In this document: positions 1 through 7,074 of the stretch, in pieces
How the letters are laid out: the number at the start of each line of letters is the position of its first letter
How positions within the stretch are numbered: position 1 is the first letter of the stretch
Origin: a candidate division Zixibacteria bacterium 4484_93
GTDB taxonomy: Bacteria; UBP14; UBA6098; 4484-93
Assembly (NCBI GenBank): GCA_002085385.1
Contig: NATO01000013.1
Location: 1 to 13,403, forward strand
DNA: 13,403 nucleotides
Direction: 5' to 3'
Notes under the pieces: model-generated
The model's database searches: none
What the model was told of the DNA's origin: nothing
The model's input: the letters and a program-made list of their open reading frames with translations, nothing else
Position numbers and translations under genes: made by a program

Positions 1-291
1 TGCCCAGAGAATGAGGAGTTCAACAATGGTGTTCACAGCTGAATGAGCAAAGAAACTCCCAACGAGCAAAAAGAAGGTAACAGATATTCCCAGCAGGAGC
101 AAAAGCTTTGTCAGAATGAGAAATATGTTGGTTTCTCTTGTTTTTTTCATCCTGTCGAGAAACCAGGGAGAAAATTTCCCCCTATCGAGAGTTTCCTCCT
201 GAAGCAGACGATAATAGGATGATTCAAAGAGTGAAACAGCTGCGAGGAGGAAAACAAAAAGCAGGAAAAGAAGGGATGTGAAGGGTTCCAT
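1..291 (-). CDS. N-terminal part of probable CNNM (DUF21) membrane protein, HlyC/CorC-like family; runs off the left edge
   Basis: I read 97 codons open from an ATG at 291 to the window edge, with no stop, so the gene is truncated by the window and not necessarily broken. Seen: a hydrophobic helix at residues 5-20, a short polar stretch with S-L-F-E-S-S (20-25) and R-L-L-Q-E-E (28-33), a charged cytosolic loop (36-55), then two hydrophobic stretches (56-79 and about 87-97). This matches the start of CNNM/DUF21 proteins, where the first helix is followed by a small-residue SASE-T-A-like motif and a charged loop; these proteins usually continue into paired CBS domains and a CorC_HlyC domain, and are proposed ion transporters. 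Context supports it: a CNNM/CBS gene commonly follows ybeY. It starts 29 nt after the ybeY stop. The only strong Shine-Dalgarno (312-319) lies about 21 nt upstream of this ATG, which is far. The family call is moderate because only the N-terminus is visible; another multi-pass membrane protein is possible. Confidence 0.6.
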   Translation of the reverse strand, partial: MEPFTSLLFLLFVFLLAAVSLFESSYYRLLQEETLDRGKFSPWFLDRMKKTRETNIFLILTKLLLLLGISVTFFLLVGSFFAHSAVNTIVELLILWA

Positions 292-320
292 AAATTCCCG
301 AAAAGGGCTGCACCTCCTTG

Positions 321-776
321 TTATATATTCCAAAGATTTTTATACTTTTCCATATAAAAATTTTCTCTCTGACGCATACATTCCCTTTCCTCCTCGGTCT
401 GGTCATCGAAACCGACGAGGTGCAGAATTCCGTGCAGGGTCACGAGGAAGATTTCATACATAAAACCTGTCTCATATTTCTGGGCATTTTCCAGGACCTT
501 ATCCACAGAGATATAGACCTCATCGAAATCCTCCTCCTCTGTCGGGACATTATCCGCAATAAACATCTCACCCGACACAGGGAAGGAAAGGACATCGGTA
601 TCCTCGTCGATGCCGAGAAAAAGGTGATTCATCTCTCTCATTCTACTGGAGTCGATATATACCACTCGCACATTGGATTCGTATCTCTCTCCTCTTGTAA
701 CCTTCTTGAGGAAACGGTATAGAGCATCCATCGGAAGGTCCAGCTTCATATATTCGTCGTAAAGTTCGATGCTCAC
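321..776 (-). CDS. ybeY: Endoribonuclease YbeY, 16S rRNA maturation / ribosome quality control
   Basis: A 151-residue protein, the usual size for this metal-dependent RNase that matures the 16S rRNA 3' end and helps late 30S quality control in the cytosol. Seen: the conserved T-D-V-L-S-F-P (60-66), the E-V-Y-I-S strand (86-90), and the metal motif H-G-I-L-H-L-V-G-F-D-D (115-125), followed by a Glu-rich stretch and a terminal helix ending in E-K-Y. H115 and H119 are two of the zinc ligands; the third position, normally His, is Asp125 (codon GAC at 402-404). As I recall, Bacteroidetes YbeY proteins have G-Y-K-D here, so this is probably a lineage variant and not a dead enzyme. The start is GTG at 776, overlapping the TGA of the upstream HD-domain gene by 4 nt (GTGA), with GGAGG 7 nt ahead. 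This implies translational coupling with the phosphodiesterase gene. Confidence 0.93.
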   Translation of the reverse strand: MSIELYDEYMKLDLPMDALYRFLKKVTRGERYESNVRVVYIDSSRMREMNHLFLGIDEDTDVLSFPVSGEMFIADNVPTEEEDFDEVYISVDKVLENAQKYETGFMYEIFLVTLHGILHLVGFDDQTEEERECMRQRENFYMEKYKNLWNI

Positions 777-2908
777 TCGATATCCTCCCGATAATCTTTC
801 CTCGAGTGATGAAGCCCTTCCAGAACAAGGATTAGCCTGTTCTCCACAGCCTCCACCTCGGTCAATGTCAGTCCCGAGTCGCTAAATTGTCCATCCTTTA
901 GCCTGTCCCAGATAAGCGAGTGCACAAGCTCGGCTATTTCCTCATCCGTTGGGTTTTCGAGCGAACGGACAGCGGCTTCCGAGGCGTCCGATATCATAAC
1001 AATGGCAGCCTCTTTGCTCCTCGGTTTGGGTCCAGGGTATCGGAAGTCGTTCCTGCTATCCGGGCTACCCCCCCTAGAGAGCGATTTCCTGTAAAAGTAT
1101 TCCACCACGGATGTTCCATGGTGCTCCTGTATTATATCGATAACCGGGAGCGGGAGTCTATGTGCATGCGCAAGTTCGACCCCATCCTTCACATGAGAAA
1201 CGATAACAGCAGCACTCTGCCCGGGAGTGAGAGTGAGGTGTCTGTCTCTTCCCCGACTGTTCTCATAGAAGTAGTGTGGCCTATAGATTTTCCCGATATC
1301 ATGGAAGAGTGCACCAACCCTTGCAAGCAGCCTATCCGCACCAATCTCTTCTGCAGCCGCCTCCGCAAGTGTCGCTACAAGCACACTGTGGTGAAATGTT
1401 CCAGGTGCCTCCACGGAGAGCTGTTGAAGCAGGGTATGGTTGGTGGAGTTGAGGTCTGCAAGCGTGAAATGCGTTGTCCTGCCGAGGAGTCGCTCAAGAG
1501 GGGTTAAAAGGACTGTGGCAAAACTGGAGGAGAAAAAGATATTAAGCACGAGAAATCCACTGCTTTCGAGAATCTTCTTCCCCGGCGTATACATCAATCC
1601 ACCGAGGGAGAACACACAGACCAAGGACAACACAATCAAAATCAGGATAGGGACATATATCCTGCCTCGCACTTTGAGATTGAAAAACAGAAATACAGAT
1701 GCAAGCGAGACAATAAGAAGCGAGAAGGTGAGGGGGAACTGAAAGTCGTTGTAGAACCCAACAAGCAGTGGAAGTAATACCGCAAGCGGAACAGCGGTTC
1801 TGGGCGAGAAAAGCACAGTGAGGGTGATAGTTGCAAAACAGACAGGCACGAGATACCCCGATATGTCGAACATTCCCACCACAAGGTTTATCCCCATCAC
1901 CGCAAGGATAAGCCCCAGAAAGAACAGAAGGTATCTCCTGTTCATAAGCATCTCGCGGTCTATAAAATAGAGATAGGAGTATAGAACCGAGAATAGCGCA
2001 ACAACTATAAGGAAACGAAGGATAACCTGAAGGGCTATGTTGAATGCTCCCGGTGCAATTCTCTGTCCCCGGCGGGCAGCCTCAAGCGAAAGCAACTTCT
2101 CCTGAATATCTTTTGTTATCCGCTCGTGTTTCCCGACAATCTTCTCATCCTTGAGGACTGTCCCTTTGTAAGGGTTAATGTTATTCAGGGCGAGCTTGAG
2201 TCTATCCTGTGTCTCTTTGGCATCGGGGATGAGATTTGGCTTCAGAAAGAAGATAGCAATTTCTGATGCAGCTTCTCCCCTGTCAGCATACCCCTCAAAC
2301 TCCGATGAAAAGCCTTCTCTTATCCTCCGGGCAGCCTCACTACTCGATACGAGGTTCGCCAGAGGAATAAGTGTTTCCCTCTTACCCTTCTTCAGTGTAG
2401 CAACCTTCGTCTCAGCTTGGAGGAGAACCTCATCATCAAGCAGCCCATCCCGATAGAATTCCTGAATCCTCTTTCTCGTGGCGTCCTTTATATCGGCGGT
2501 CTTCCTCGTGGAAAGGATAAGCTCACATGCTCTATTGGATAGCTCACACACGGTCTTAAGAGAGTCCACCTTTTCCGATAGAGGAAGCCTCGAGCCACGC
2601 AGCTGCTCCACTCTCTTCCAGAAGTCAGAGAACTTCCTATTCTGGGCGGACACAACTGAATCGGAGAAGAGAAGCACCAACGGGGAGCTTTCCCTTACTA
2701 AAGCTTTTTCCTTCTCAATCTCGCTCTTGCTTTTGAGTATTTTGAATGTAAACGGGGCAATGACCTCCTCCTGTGAGACCTCGCCCTCCTTGAAGAGAAC
2801 TTCTTCTTTCTCCCACCTTGGATAAAGGAGAACAATAACAACCGCCACAACGAGGAAATACCAGAACCTCGGCGGTAACGGAACTTTATCTCGAACGGAT
2901 AAGCCCAA
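773..2908 (-). CDS. 7TM-HD family (PgpH-like) membrane phosphodiesterase, probable c-di-AMP hydrolase
   Basis: A 711-residue protein with the complete 7TM-HD layout. There is an N-terminal membrane helix (about 15-29), a charged extracytoplasmic domain (30-285), about seven membrane helices (290-470), and a cytosolic HD domain (about 485-700). Metal-site residues are all visible: H507 in G-T-F-H-H-S, H536-D537 in L-F-H-D-I-G-K, H572 in S-H-V-K-D-G-V-E-L-A, H596-H597 in Q-E-H-H-G-T, and D641 in I-S-D-A-S-E-A. Characterised relatives (Listeria PgpH) hydrolyse c-di-AMP to pApA, which controls osmolyte and potassium balance; that substrate is inferred here from family. The start is TTG at 2908: an in-frame stop lies at 2933-2935 and no ATG or GTG occurs before the first helix. 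A promoter-like sequence precedes it. It is coupled to ybeY by a 4-nt overlap, the classic order for these two genes. The exact start is the weak point. Confidence 0.9.
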   Translation of the reverse strand: MGLSVRDKVPLPPRFWYFLVVAVVIVLLYPRWEKEEVLFKEGEVSQEEVIAPFTFKILKSKSEIEKEKALVRESSPLVLLFSDSVVSAQNRKFSDFWKRVEQLRGSRLPLSEKVDSLKTVCELSNRACELILSTRKTADIKDATRKRIQEFYRDGLLDDEVLLQAETKVATLKKGKRETLIPLANLVSSSEAARRIREGFSSEFEGYADRGEAASEIAIFFLKPNLIPDAKETQDRLKLALNNINPYKGTVLKDEKIVGKHERITKDIQEKLLSLEAARRGQRIAPGAFNIALQVILRFLIVVALFSVLYSYLYFIDREMLMNRRYLLFFLGLILAVMGINLVVGMFDISGYLVPVCFATITLTVLFSPRTAVPLAVLLPLLVGFYNDFQFPLTFSLLIVSLASVFLFFNLKVRGRIYVPILILIVLSLVCVFSLGGLMYTPGKKILESSGFLVLNIFFSSSFATVLLTPLERLLGRTTHFTLADLNSTNHTLLQQLSVEAPGTFHHSVLVATLAEAAAEEIGADRLLARVGALFHDIGKIYRPHYFYENSRGRDRHLTLTPGQSAAVIVSHVKDGVELAHAHRLPLPVIDIIQEHHGTSVVEYFYRKSLSRGGSPDSRNDFRYPGPKPRSKEAAIVMISDASEAAVRSLENPTDEEIAELVHSLIWDRLKDGQFSDSGLTLTEVEAVENRLILVLEGLHHSRKDYREDIE

Positions 2909-2946
2909 CCCTTTGCCTGCTACTTGAGATGTTCAGAGCTAAAAAC

Positions 2947-2974
2947 AATATATCAGAAATATCGAGTAAATCAA
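2947..2974 (-). promoter_or_regulatory. Putative sigma70-type promoter for the 7TM-HD/ybeY operon
   Basis: In the 68-nt gap after galT, the minus strand reads TTGATT (2974-2969), a 16-nt spacer, then TATATT (2952-2947). Matches to TTGACA and TATAAT are 4/6 and 5/6. Transcription would start near 2940, giving a leader of about 30 nt before the TTG start codon. The region is AT-rich, which raises the chance of a random match, but an almost identical arrangement occurs in the only other sizeable gap of the window. Confidence 0.45.
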
Positions 2975-2976
2975 CA

Positions 2977-4035
2977 TTATTCATCGAAGAAGCCCTCCGG
3001 GAGTTCCACATTCTGCAGAAACTCTGCCGCCATCTCCGGGGATGCGGTATTTATATAGAAGCCAGTCCCCCACTCGAACCCCGCTACCCTGGTAAGCCTC
3101 GGTATAATCTCTATGTGCCAGTGATAGTCGTAAGGCAGTGTTTTCCAATAGTGCTCTTTCCCCGGGCGGGGCGTCGTGTAAGGTGCAGTGTGTATAACAA
3201 AGTTATAAGGCGGGTCATTCAGGGCAACCTTCAGTTTATACAATGTTGCTTTCAGCACGCGTGCAAACTCATAGAGTTCTGCGTCATTCATAAGGGTGTA
3301 GTCGTGTGAATGTCTTCTCGGATAGATAGCACACTCGAACGGGAAGCGGGAGGCAAACGGAGCGAGCACAATAAACTCTCTTGTCTCGTATATTATCCTC
3401 TCCTTTAAAGCCAGCTCCTGATTGATGATATCGCAGAAGAGGCATCTTTCCTTGGCGAGGAAATGCTCCTTGCCAGAATCGAGCTCCTGAGAGATTGTTC
3501 GAGGGGTTATAGAAGTGGCTATGAGCTGAGTATGTGGATGCATAAGAGAAGCGCCTGCCACAGCCCCGTGGTTCTTGAAGACGAGGGTATATCTGAGCCG
3601 TGTGTCCCTGCCGAGGTCGAGTATCCTCGACTTGTAGACCGAAACTACCTTCTTCAGATGTGAAACAGGCATATCACCCATATGAAGGGAATGATTTTTA
3701 GTTTCAACTATTACCTCATGCGCTCCAACACCGTTCATCATATCGTATATGCCGAGCCCTCTCCTCCCGATATCTCCCTCGACACGAAGAGCAGGAAACT
3801 TGTTCGGGAAGACACGAAGCTCCCAGCCTGGACCATTTTTGCGGCTTCCCGGCTCCCTGATAGCAAATATCTCCGGTGGGGTCTTATCTTCATTCCCCTC
3901 GCAAAATGGACAGCTCTCGACATGAGACAACTGCTTCTGTGGTTCCTCATGCCTGAAATCGGTGGGACGGCGTGAGCGCTCGGTCGCTATTATAACCCAT
4001 CTCTTTTGAATTGGGTCGTGCCTCAGCTCTGACAT
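2977..4035 (-). CDS. galT: Galactose-1-phosphate uridylyltransferase family (GalT-like HIT-superfamily nucleotidyltransferase)
   Basis: A 352-residue, full-length GalT-type enzyme. In the Leloir pathway it swaps UMP between UDP-glucose and galactose-1-phosphate through a histidine-UMP intermediate. Seen: the family N-terminus (E-L-R-x-D-P...R-W-V-I-I-A, 3-17), a zinc pair C42-P-F-C45, a candidate third ligand H115, and the active-site motif H166-P-H168-T-Q170, where H168 is the expected nucleophile. A second H-x-H (H305, H307) lies in the C-terminal half, followed by E-I-I-P-R. A second pair, C198-L-F-C201, starts the second half-domain and suggests a second metal site, as in GalT-like ADP-glucose phosphorylases and thermophile enzymes. 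No galK or galE is nearby, so the sugar-nucleotide substrate is open. The start is ATG at 4035 with AAGGAG 5 nt before it, 12 nt after the transaldolase stop, so it is the last gene of the ior operon. Confidence 0.88.
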   Translation of the reverse strand: MSELRHDPIQKRWVIIATERSRRPTDFRHEEPQKQLSHVESCPFCEGNEDKTPPEIFAIREPGSRKNGPGWELRVFPNKFPALRVEGDIGRRGLGIYDMMNGVGAHEVIVETKNHSLHMGDMPVSHLKKVVSVYKSRILDLGRDTRLRYTLVFKNHGAVAGASLMHPHTQLIATSITPRTISQELDSGKEHFLAKERCLFCDIINQELALKERIIYETREFIVLAPFASRFPFECAIYPRRHSHDYTLMNDAELYEFARVLKATLYKLKVALNDPPYNFVIHTAPYTTPRPGKEHYWKTLPYDYHWHIEIIPRLTRVAGFEWGTGFYINTASPEMAAEFLQNVELPEGFFDE

Positions 4036-4047
4036 TATTTCTCCTTA

Positions 4048-4698
4048 TCAAAATTGCTTGTTAGCTCTCCTCCAGTCGGACAAAAACCTCTCTATCCCGA
4101 TGTCGGTCAGAGGATGGTTGAAAAGCTTTTCCAGAACATTAAATGGAATCGTTGCTATGTCAGCGCCAATCATCGCAGCTTCATATACATGCATCGGATG
4201 GCGGATAGAGGCAACGATTATCTCCGTATCAAAGCCGTAATTATCAAAGATTGTTCTTATATCCTGCACGACTTTCATCCCCATCGATGATATATCGTCG
4301 AGCCTACCGACAAACGGAGAGACAAAGCTTGCTCCAGCCTTTGCAGCAAGGAGAGCCTGCATCGGGCTGAAGATGAGCGTGGTATTAACATCGACCCCCT
4401 CATCGGACAGGGATTTAATTGCCTTCAGTCCCACTTTCGTGAGAGGTATCTTCACCGCTATCCTGTCGCTTATCTCGATGAGTTCATGAGCCTCCTTCAT
4501 CATTCCATCGTAGTCCTGGGCTATTACCTCGGCGCTTATTGAACCATCGACTATGTCGGCAATCTCCTCCAGAATCTTTTTGTATGAACCCTCTTCCCTT
4601 GCAGCAAGCGATGGATTTGTGGTGACACCATCCAGCACTCCCCAGGAATTTGCTTCCCTTATCTGCTCGATATTCGCCGTATCGATGAAGAACTTCAT
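4048..4698 (-). CDS. tal: Transaldolase, small TalC/FSA-type (subfamily 3B)
   Basis: A 216-residue TIM-barrel enzyme of the short transaldolase / fructose-6-phosphate aldolase family in the cytosol. Seen: M-K-F-F-I-D6-T-A-N at the N-terminus, T-T-N28-P-S, the Schiff-base lysine K83 in R-I-A-V-K-I-P, N105-T-T-L-I-F, S-P-F-V-G-R132, S164 in V-A-S-I-R-H, and the closing H-P-L-T-D-I-G-I-E-R-F. Position 57 is Glu (S-A-E-V). Transaldolases of this family carry Glu here whereas the E. coli fructose-6-phosphate aldolases carry Gln, so transaldolase (transfer of dihydroxyacetone between sedoheptulose-7-P and glyceraldehyde-3-P, non-oxidative pentose phosphate pathway) is the better call. Its ATG overlaps the iorB stop by 4 nt (ATGA), and a very strong AAAGGAGGG-type Shine-Dalgarno lies just upstream at the 3' end of iorB, so it is translationally coupled. 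Confidence 0.93.
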   Translation of the reverse strand: MKFFIDTANIEQIREANSWGVLDGVTTNPSLAAREEGSYKKILEEIADIVDGSISAEVIAQDYDGMMKEAHELIEISDRIAVKIPLTKVGLKAIKSLSDEGVDVNTTLIFSPMQALLAAKAGASFVSPFVGRLDDISSMGMKVVQDIRTIFDNYGFDTEIIVASIRHPMHVYEAAMIGADIATIPFNVLEKLFNHPLTDIGIERFLSDWRRANKQF

Positions 4699-5285
4699 TC
4701 CTCCCTCCTTTGCTCTCTACCGAGATGAAATGCTCTCATATTGGCATCTATTGCCTTCCCTGGAACCCTTCTACGAATGGTCTTTTCCCAGAGCTCAACC
4801 GGAATTTTAAGGAATGTTGAGAGAACACCGAGCAGGACAACATTGAGTGTTCTCGGATGTCCTGCCTTGAAGGCGAGCTCCATTGCGTCGAGAAGAACAA
4901 GATTCTTGGCACATTTTCTCAGTCTCTCCTCGATATCCGATGGATAATCCATCAGCCCAGCCGCCACAGGAGCAGGATATATCTCCCTGTTGTTGGCAAT
5001 AAGGACTCCATCCGGTGTGAGATAGTTGATATTGCGCAAAGCCTCCAGCTTCTCGAAAGCGAGCAGATAGTCCGCCTCGCCTTCCGTTATAAGTGGAGAA
5101 TACACCTTCTCACCGAACCTCACAGCAGCAAGAACCGCTCCACCTCGCTGGCTCATCCCATGAACCTCGCTCTTTTTCACATCGAACCCGGCGGAAAGAG
5201 CAAGCTCGGAGAGTATCTCCGTGGCAAGGATTATCCCCTGCCCACCGACACCGACAGCGAGTATTCCTGTTGGTCTATCCATCAT
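4695..5285 (-). CDS. iorB: Indolepyruvate:ferredoxin oxidoreductase beta subunit
   Basis: A 196-residue gamma-domain-type subunit that pairs with IorA to oxidise aryl-pyruvates (indolepyruvate, phenylpyruvate, 4-hydroxyphenylpyruvate) to aryl-acetyl-CoA with reduction of ferredoxin. Seen: G-V-G-G-Q-G at 12-17, close to the N-terminus, and the signature S-E-V-H-G-M-S-Q-R-G-G at 39-49; length is normal for IorB. The open frame extends to 5492, but that part overlaps iorA and resembles nothing. I chose ATG at 5285 (a second ATG follows at 5282) because GGAGGG at 5294-5299 sits 8 nt upstream and the iorA stop is at 5287-5289, one nucleotide before it. It ends in the 4-nt overlap with the transaldolase gene. 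Confidence 0.95.
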   Translation of the reverse strand: MMDRPTGILAVGVGGQGIILATEILSELALSAGFDVKKSEVHGMSQRGGAVLAAVRFGEKVYSPLITEGEADYLLAFEKLEALRNINYLTPDGVLIANNREIYPAPVAAGLMDYPSDIEERLRKCAKNLVLLDAMELAFKAGHPRTLNVVLLGVLSTFLKIPVELWEKTIRRRVPGKAIDANMRAFHLGREQRREE

Positions 5286-5286
5286 A

Positions 5287-7041
5287 CTACTTACCCTCCA
5301 TTTCCCCAATTGCCTCGGTAGGGCAGACCTGCGAGCATAAAGTGCAGGCGGTCCCAACACAGAGAATAGGGTCAATTTGAGCCTTATTTTTCTCCTTATC
5401 GAACGATATTGCAGGACAGCCCAGCCCAAGACATATCTTGCAGCCGATACACTTCTCCGCATCAACGGCGAACGGAACAAATTTCTCGCCACGCCGCTCG
5501 AGGATGCATTTTCCTTTGTTCACGATGACAACCGGCTCATCGGCAGTTGTTGCCTCCTTCAACCTCTCTTTCACCTCCTTTAGGTTATAGGCGTCCGTCT
5601 CATAAACCTTTTCTATACCCATAGCCTTTGCCAGAGCAACAAAATCCAGTTTCCTTGTCGTCTCACCCCGGAGCGTCTTGCCAGTAGCAGGGTGCTGCTG
5701 TCCACCCGTCATAGCCGTTACTCCGTTGTCGAGTATGACAACGGTTGTTATACCCTTGTTGTATGCCACCTCGGCTAATCCTGTCATTCCCGAGTGAATG
5801 AATGTTGAATCGCCGATTGTCGCTATCATCTTCTTCGAGAAATTTTTCCCCTGTGCAAGTTCGAGCCCGAACGCGTTCCCGATGGACGCTCCCATACATA
5901 TACAGGTATCCATTGCATCGAGTGGCGGCATAGTGCCAAGGGTATAGCAGCCGATATCGCCTGTGACAGTCAGTTTCAGCTTGTGCGCTGCGTAGTAGAC
6001 CGAGCGGTGCGGGCAACCGGGGCAGAGTGCAGGTGGACGAGGTGGAAGATCAGAAATGTCTATCTCTTCTCTTTTCGATTTGCCAAAGAAAGCCTCTCTA
6101 ACACGCTTCTGGTTCAACTCATAGAGAATAGGCACCTTGTCTTTGCCAATACAGGGAATACCAAGCATCCTTATATGCTCTTCAATAAACGGTTCATTCT
6201 CCTCCACGACATAAATCTTCTCGACCGCAGCAGCAAGCTCACGAACCTTCTTGTCAGGAAACGGGAAGACCATTCCGAGCTTCAGAACGGTCGCATCCGG
6301 GAAAACCTCCTTCGCATATTGGTATGAGATTGAGTCGGTCACAATCCCGATTTCTCGGTTGCCCCATTCAATCCTATTCACCTCTGTTGCCTCAGAAAAG
6401 GCTTTGAGTTTCTTAAGCCTCTCCTCCAATTCCCTATGTAGCAGCCTCGCATGGTGCGGCATAACGATATACTTCGCTGGGTCTTTCACATACGGCTTGA
6501 TTGGCACCTCTTTTCTCTCGCCCAGCTCGACAACACTTTTTGAGTGGCTTACCCTTGTTGTTAGTCTGATTATGACCGGCGTATTAAACCTTTCTGAAAT
6601 CTGGTATCCAAGTATAACAAACTCTTTTACCTCCTGTGAGTCGGACGGCTCAAGCACAGGGAGCTTAGCGAATTTCCCATACTGCCTGTTGTCCTGCTCG
6701 TTCTGGGATGAGTGCATACTTGGGTCATCAGCAGAGACGAGAATAAAACCACCATTGATGCCTGTGTAAGCGAAACTGAACATCGGGTCAGCTGCAACAT
6801 TCACACCGACATGCTTCATAGCGGCAAGCGACCTCGCTCCACCAAACGACGCCCCCATCGCCACCTCGACAGCAACCTTCTCGTTCGGTGCCCATTCTGC
6901 ATAAACCTCCGGATAATGCCTCCCGATATTCTCGAGTATCTCTGTGCTCGGTGTCCCCGGATAGGCAGTGGCAATATGCACTCCCGCCTCGTAAGCACCA
7001 CGGGCAACCGCCTCATTACCCGACAATACTACCTTCGCCAC
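5287..7041 (-). CDS. iorA: Indolepyruvate:ferredoxin oxidoreductase alpha subunit (TPP and Fe-S)
   Basis: A 584-residue catalytic subunit, full length. The N-terminal pyrimidine-binding domain begins V-V-L-S-G-N-E-A and contains A-Y-P-G-T-P-S (26-32) and the TPP glutamate candidate E54 in P-N-E-K. A transketolase C-terminal-like domain covers about 228-320. The TPP/Mg domain has C-P-G-C-P-H-R (340-346), G-D-I-G-C-Y (361-366), and G410-D-S-T...L-D-N439. A C-terminal ferredoxin-like module carries cysteines C531, C534, C537, C542 and C561, C566, C569, C573, each set ending in C-P. Reaction: aryl-pyruvate + CoA + oxidised ferredoxin to aryl-acetyl-CoA + CO2 + reduced ferredoxin, in peptide-fermenting anaerobes. 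The start is GTG at 7041 behind AAGGAGGT; it gives the standard IorA N-terminus. It is the first gene of an iorAB-tal-galT unit, with its own promoter-like sequence. Confidence 0.97.
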   Translation of the reverse strand: MAKVVLSGNEAVARGAYEAGVHIATAYPGTPSTEILENIGRHYPEVYAEWAPNEKVAVEVAMGASFGGARSLAAMKHVGVNVAADPMFSFAYTGINGGFILVSADDPSMHSSQNEQDNRQYGKFAKLPVLEPSDSQEVKEFVILGYQISERFNTPVIIRLTTRVSHSKSVVELGERKEVPIKPYVKDPAKYIVMPHHARLLHRELEERLKKLKAFSEATEVNRIEWGNREIGIVTDSISYQYAKEVFPDATVLKLGMVFPFPDKKVRELAAAVEKIYVVEENEPFIEEHIRMLGIPCIGKDKVPILYELNQKRVREAFFGKSKREEIDISDLPPRPPALCPGCPHRSVYYAAHKLKLTVTGDIGCYTLGTMPPLDAMDTCICMGASIGNAFGLELAQGKNFSKKMIATIGDSTFIHSGMTGLAEVAYNKGITTVVILDNGVTAMTGGQQHPATGKTLRGETTRKLDFVALAKAMGIEKVYETDAYNLKEVKERLKEATTADEPVVIVNKGKCILERRGEKFVPFAVDAEKCIGCKICLGLGCPAISFDKEKNKAQIDPILCVGTACTLCSQVCPTEAIGEMEGK

Positions 7042-7044
7042 ATT

Positions 7045-7052
7045 ACCTCCTT
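7045..7052 (-). promoter_or_regulatory. Strong ribosome binding site of iorA, next to an ATGTG double start
   Basis: The minus strand reads AAGGAGGT (7052-7045), then A, then ATGTG. GTG at 7041-7039 is in frame with IorA, 4 nt after GGAGG. The overlapping ATG at 7043-7041 is out of frame, only 2 nt after GGAGG, and would stop after four codons (ATG TGG CGA AGG TAG). The site therefore decides that the GTG is the productive start. Confidence 0.75.
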
Positions 7053-7074
7053 ATTTTTTTTCCAAAGCAGACTT

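Noticed and set aside
920..1507. Plus-strand open frame of 195 codons
   Set aside because: It lies opposite the HD-domain end of the well-supported 7TM-HD gene, has low-complexity and odd composition, and matches no family I know. Other plus-strand frames (for example 10287-10766, 6251-6769, 318-722) are shadows for the same reason.
3015..3027. GCAGA-AAC-TCTGC inverted repeat as a galT terminator
   Set aside because: It lies inside the galT coding region, the stem is only 5 bp, and no T-tract follows on the minus strand.
4048..4698. Annotation as fructose-6-phosphate aldolase
   Set aside because: Residue 57 is Glu in S-A-E-V as in small transaldolases; the aldolases have Gln at this position. 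Aldolase activity cannot be fully excluded.
5286..5492. 69-codon N-terminal extension of iorB
   Set aside because: It overlaps the iorA Fe-S module on the same strand, has no IorB similarity, and the internal ATG at 5285 has a proper ribosome binding site and gives the usual IorB N-terminus.
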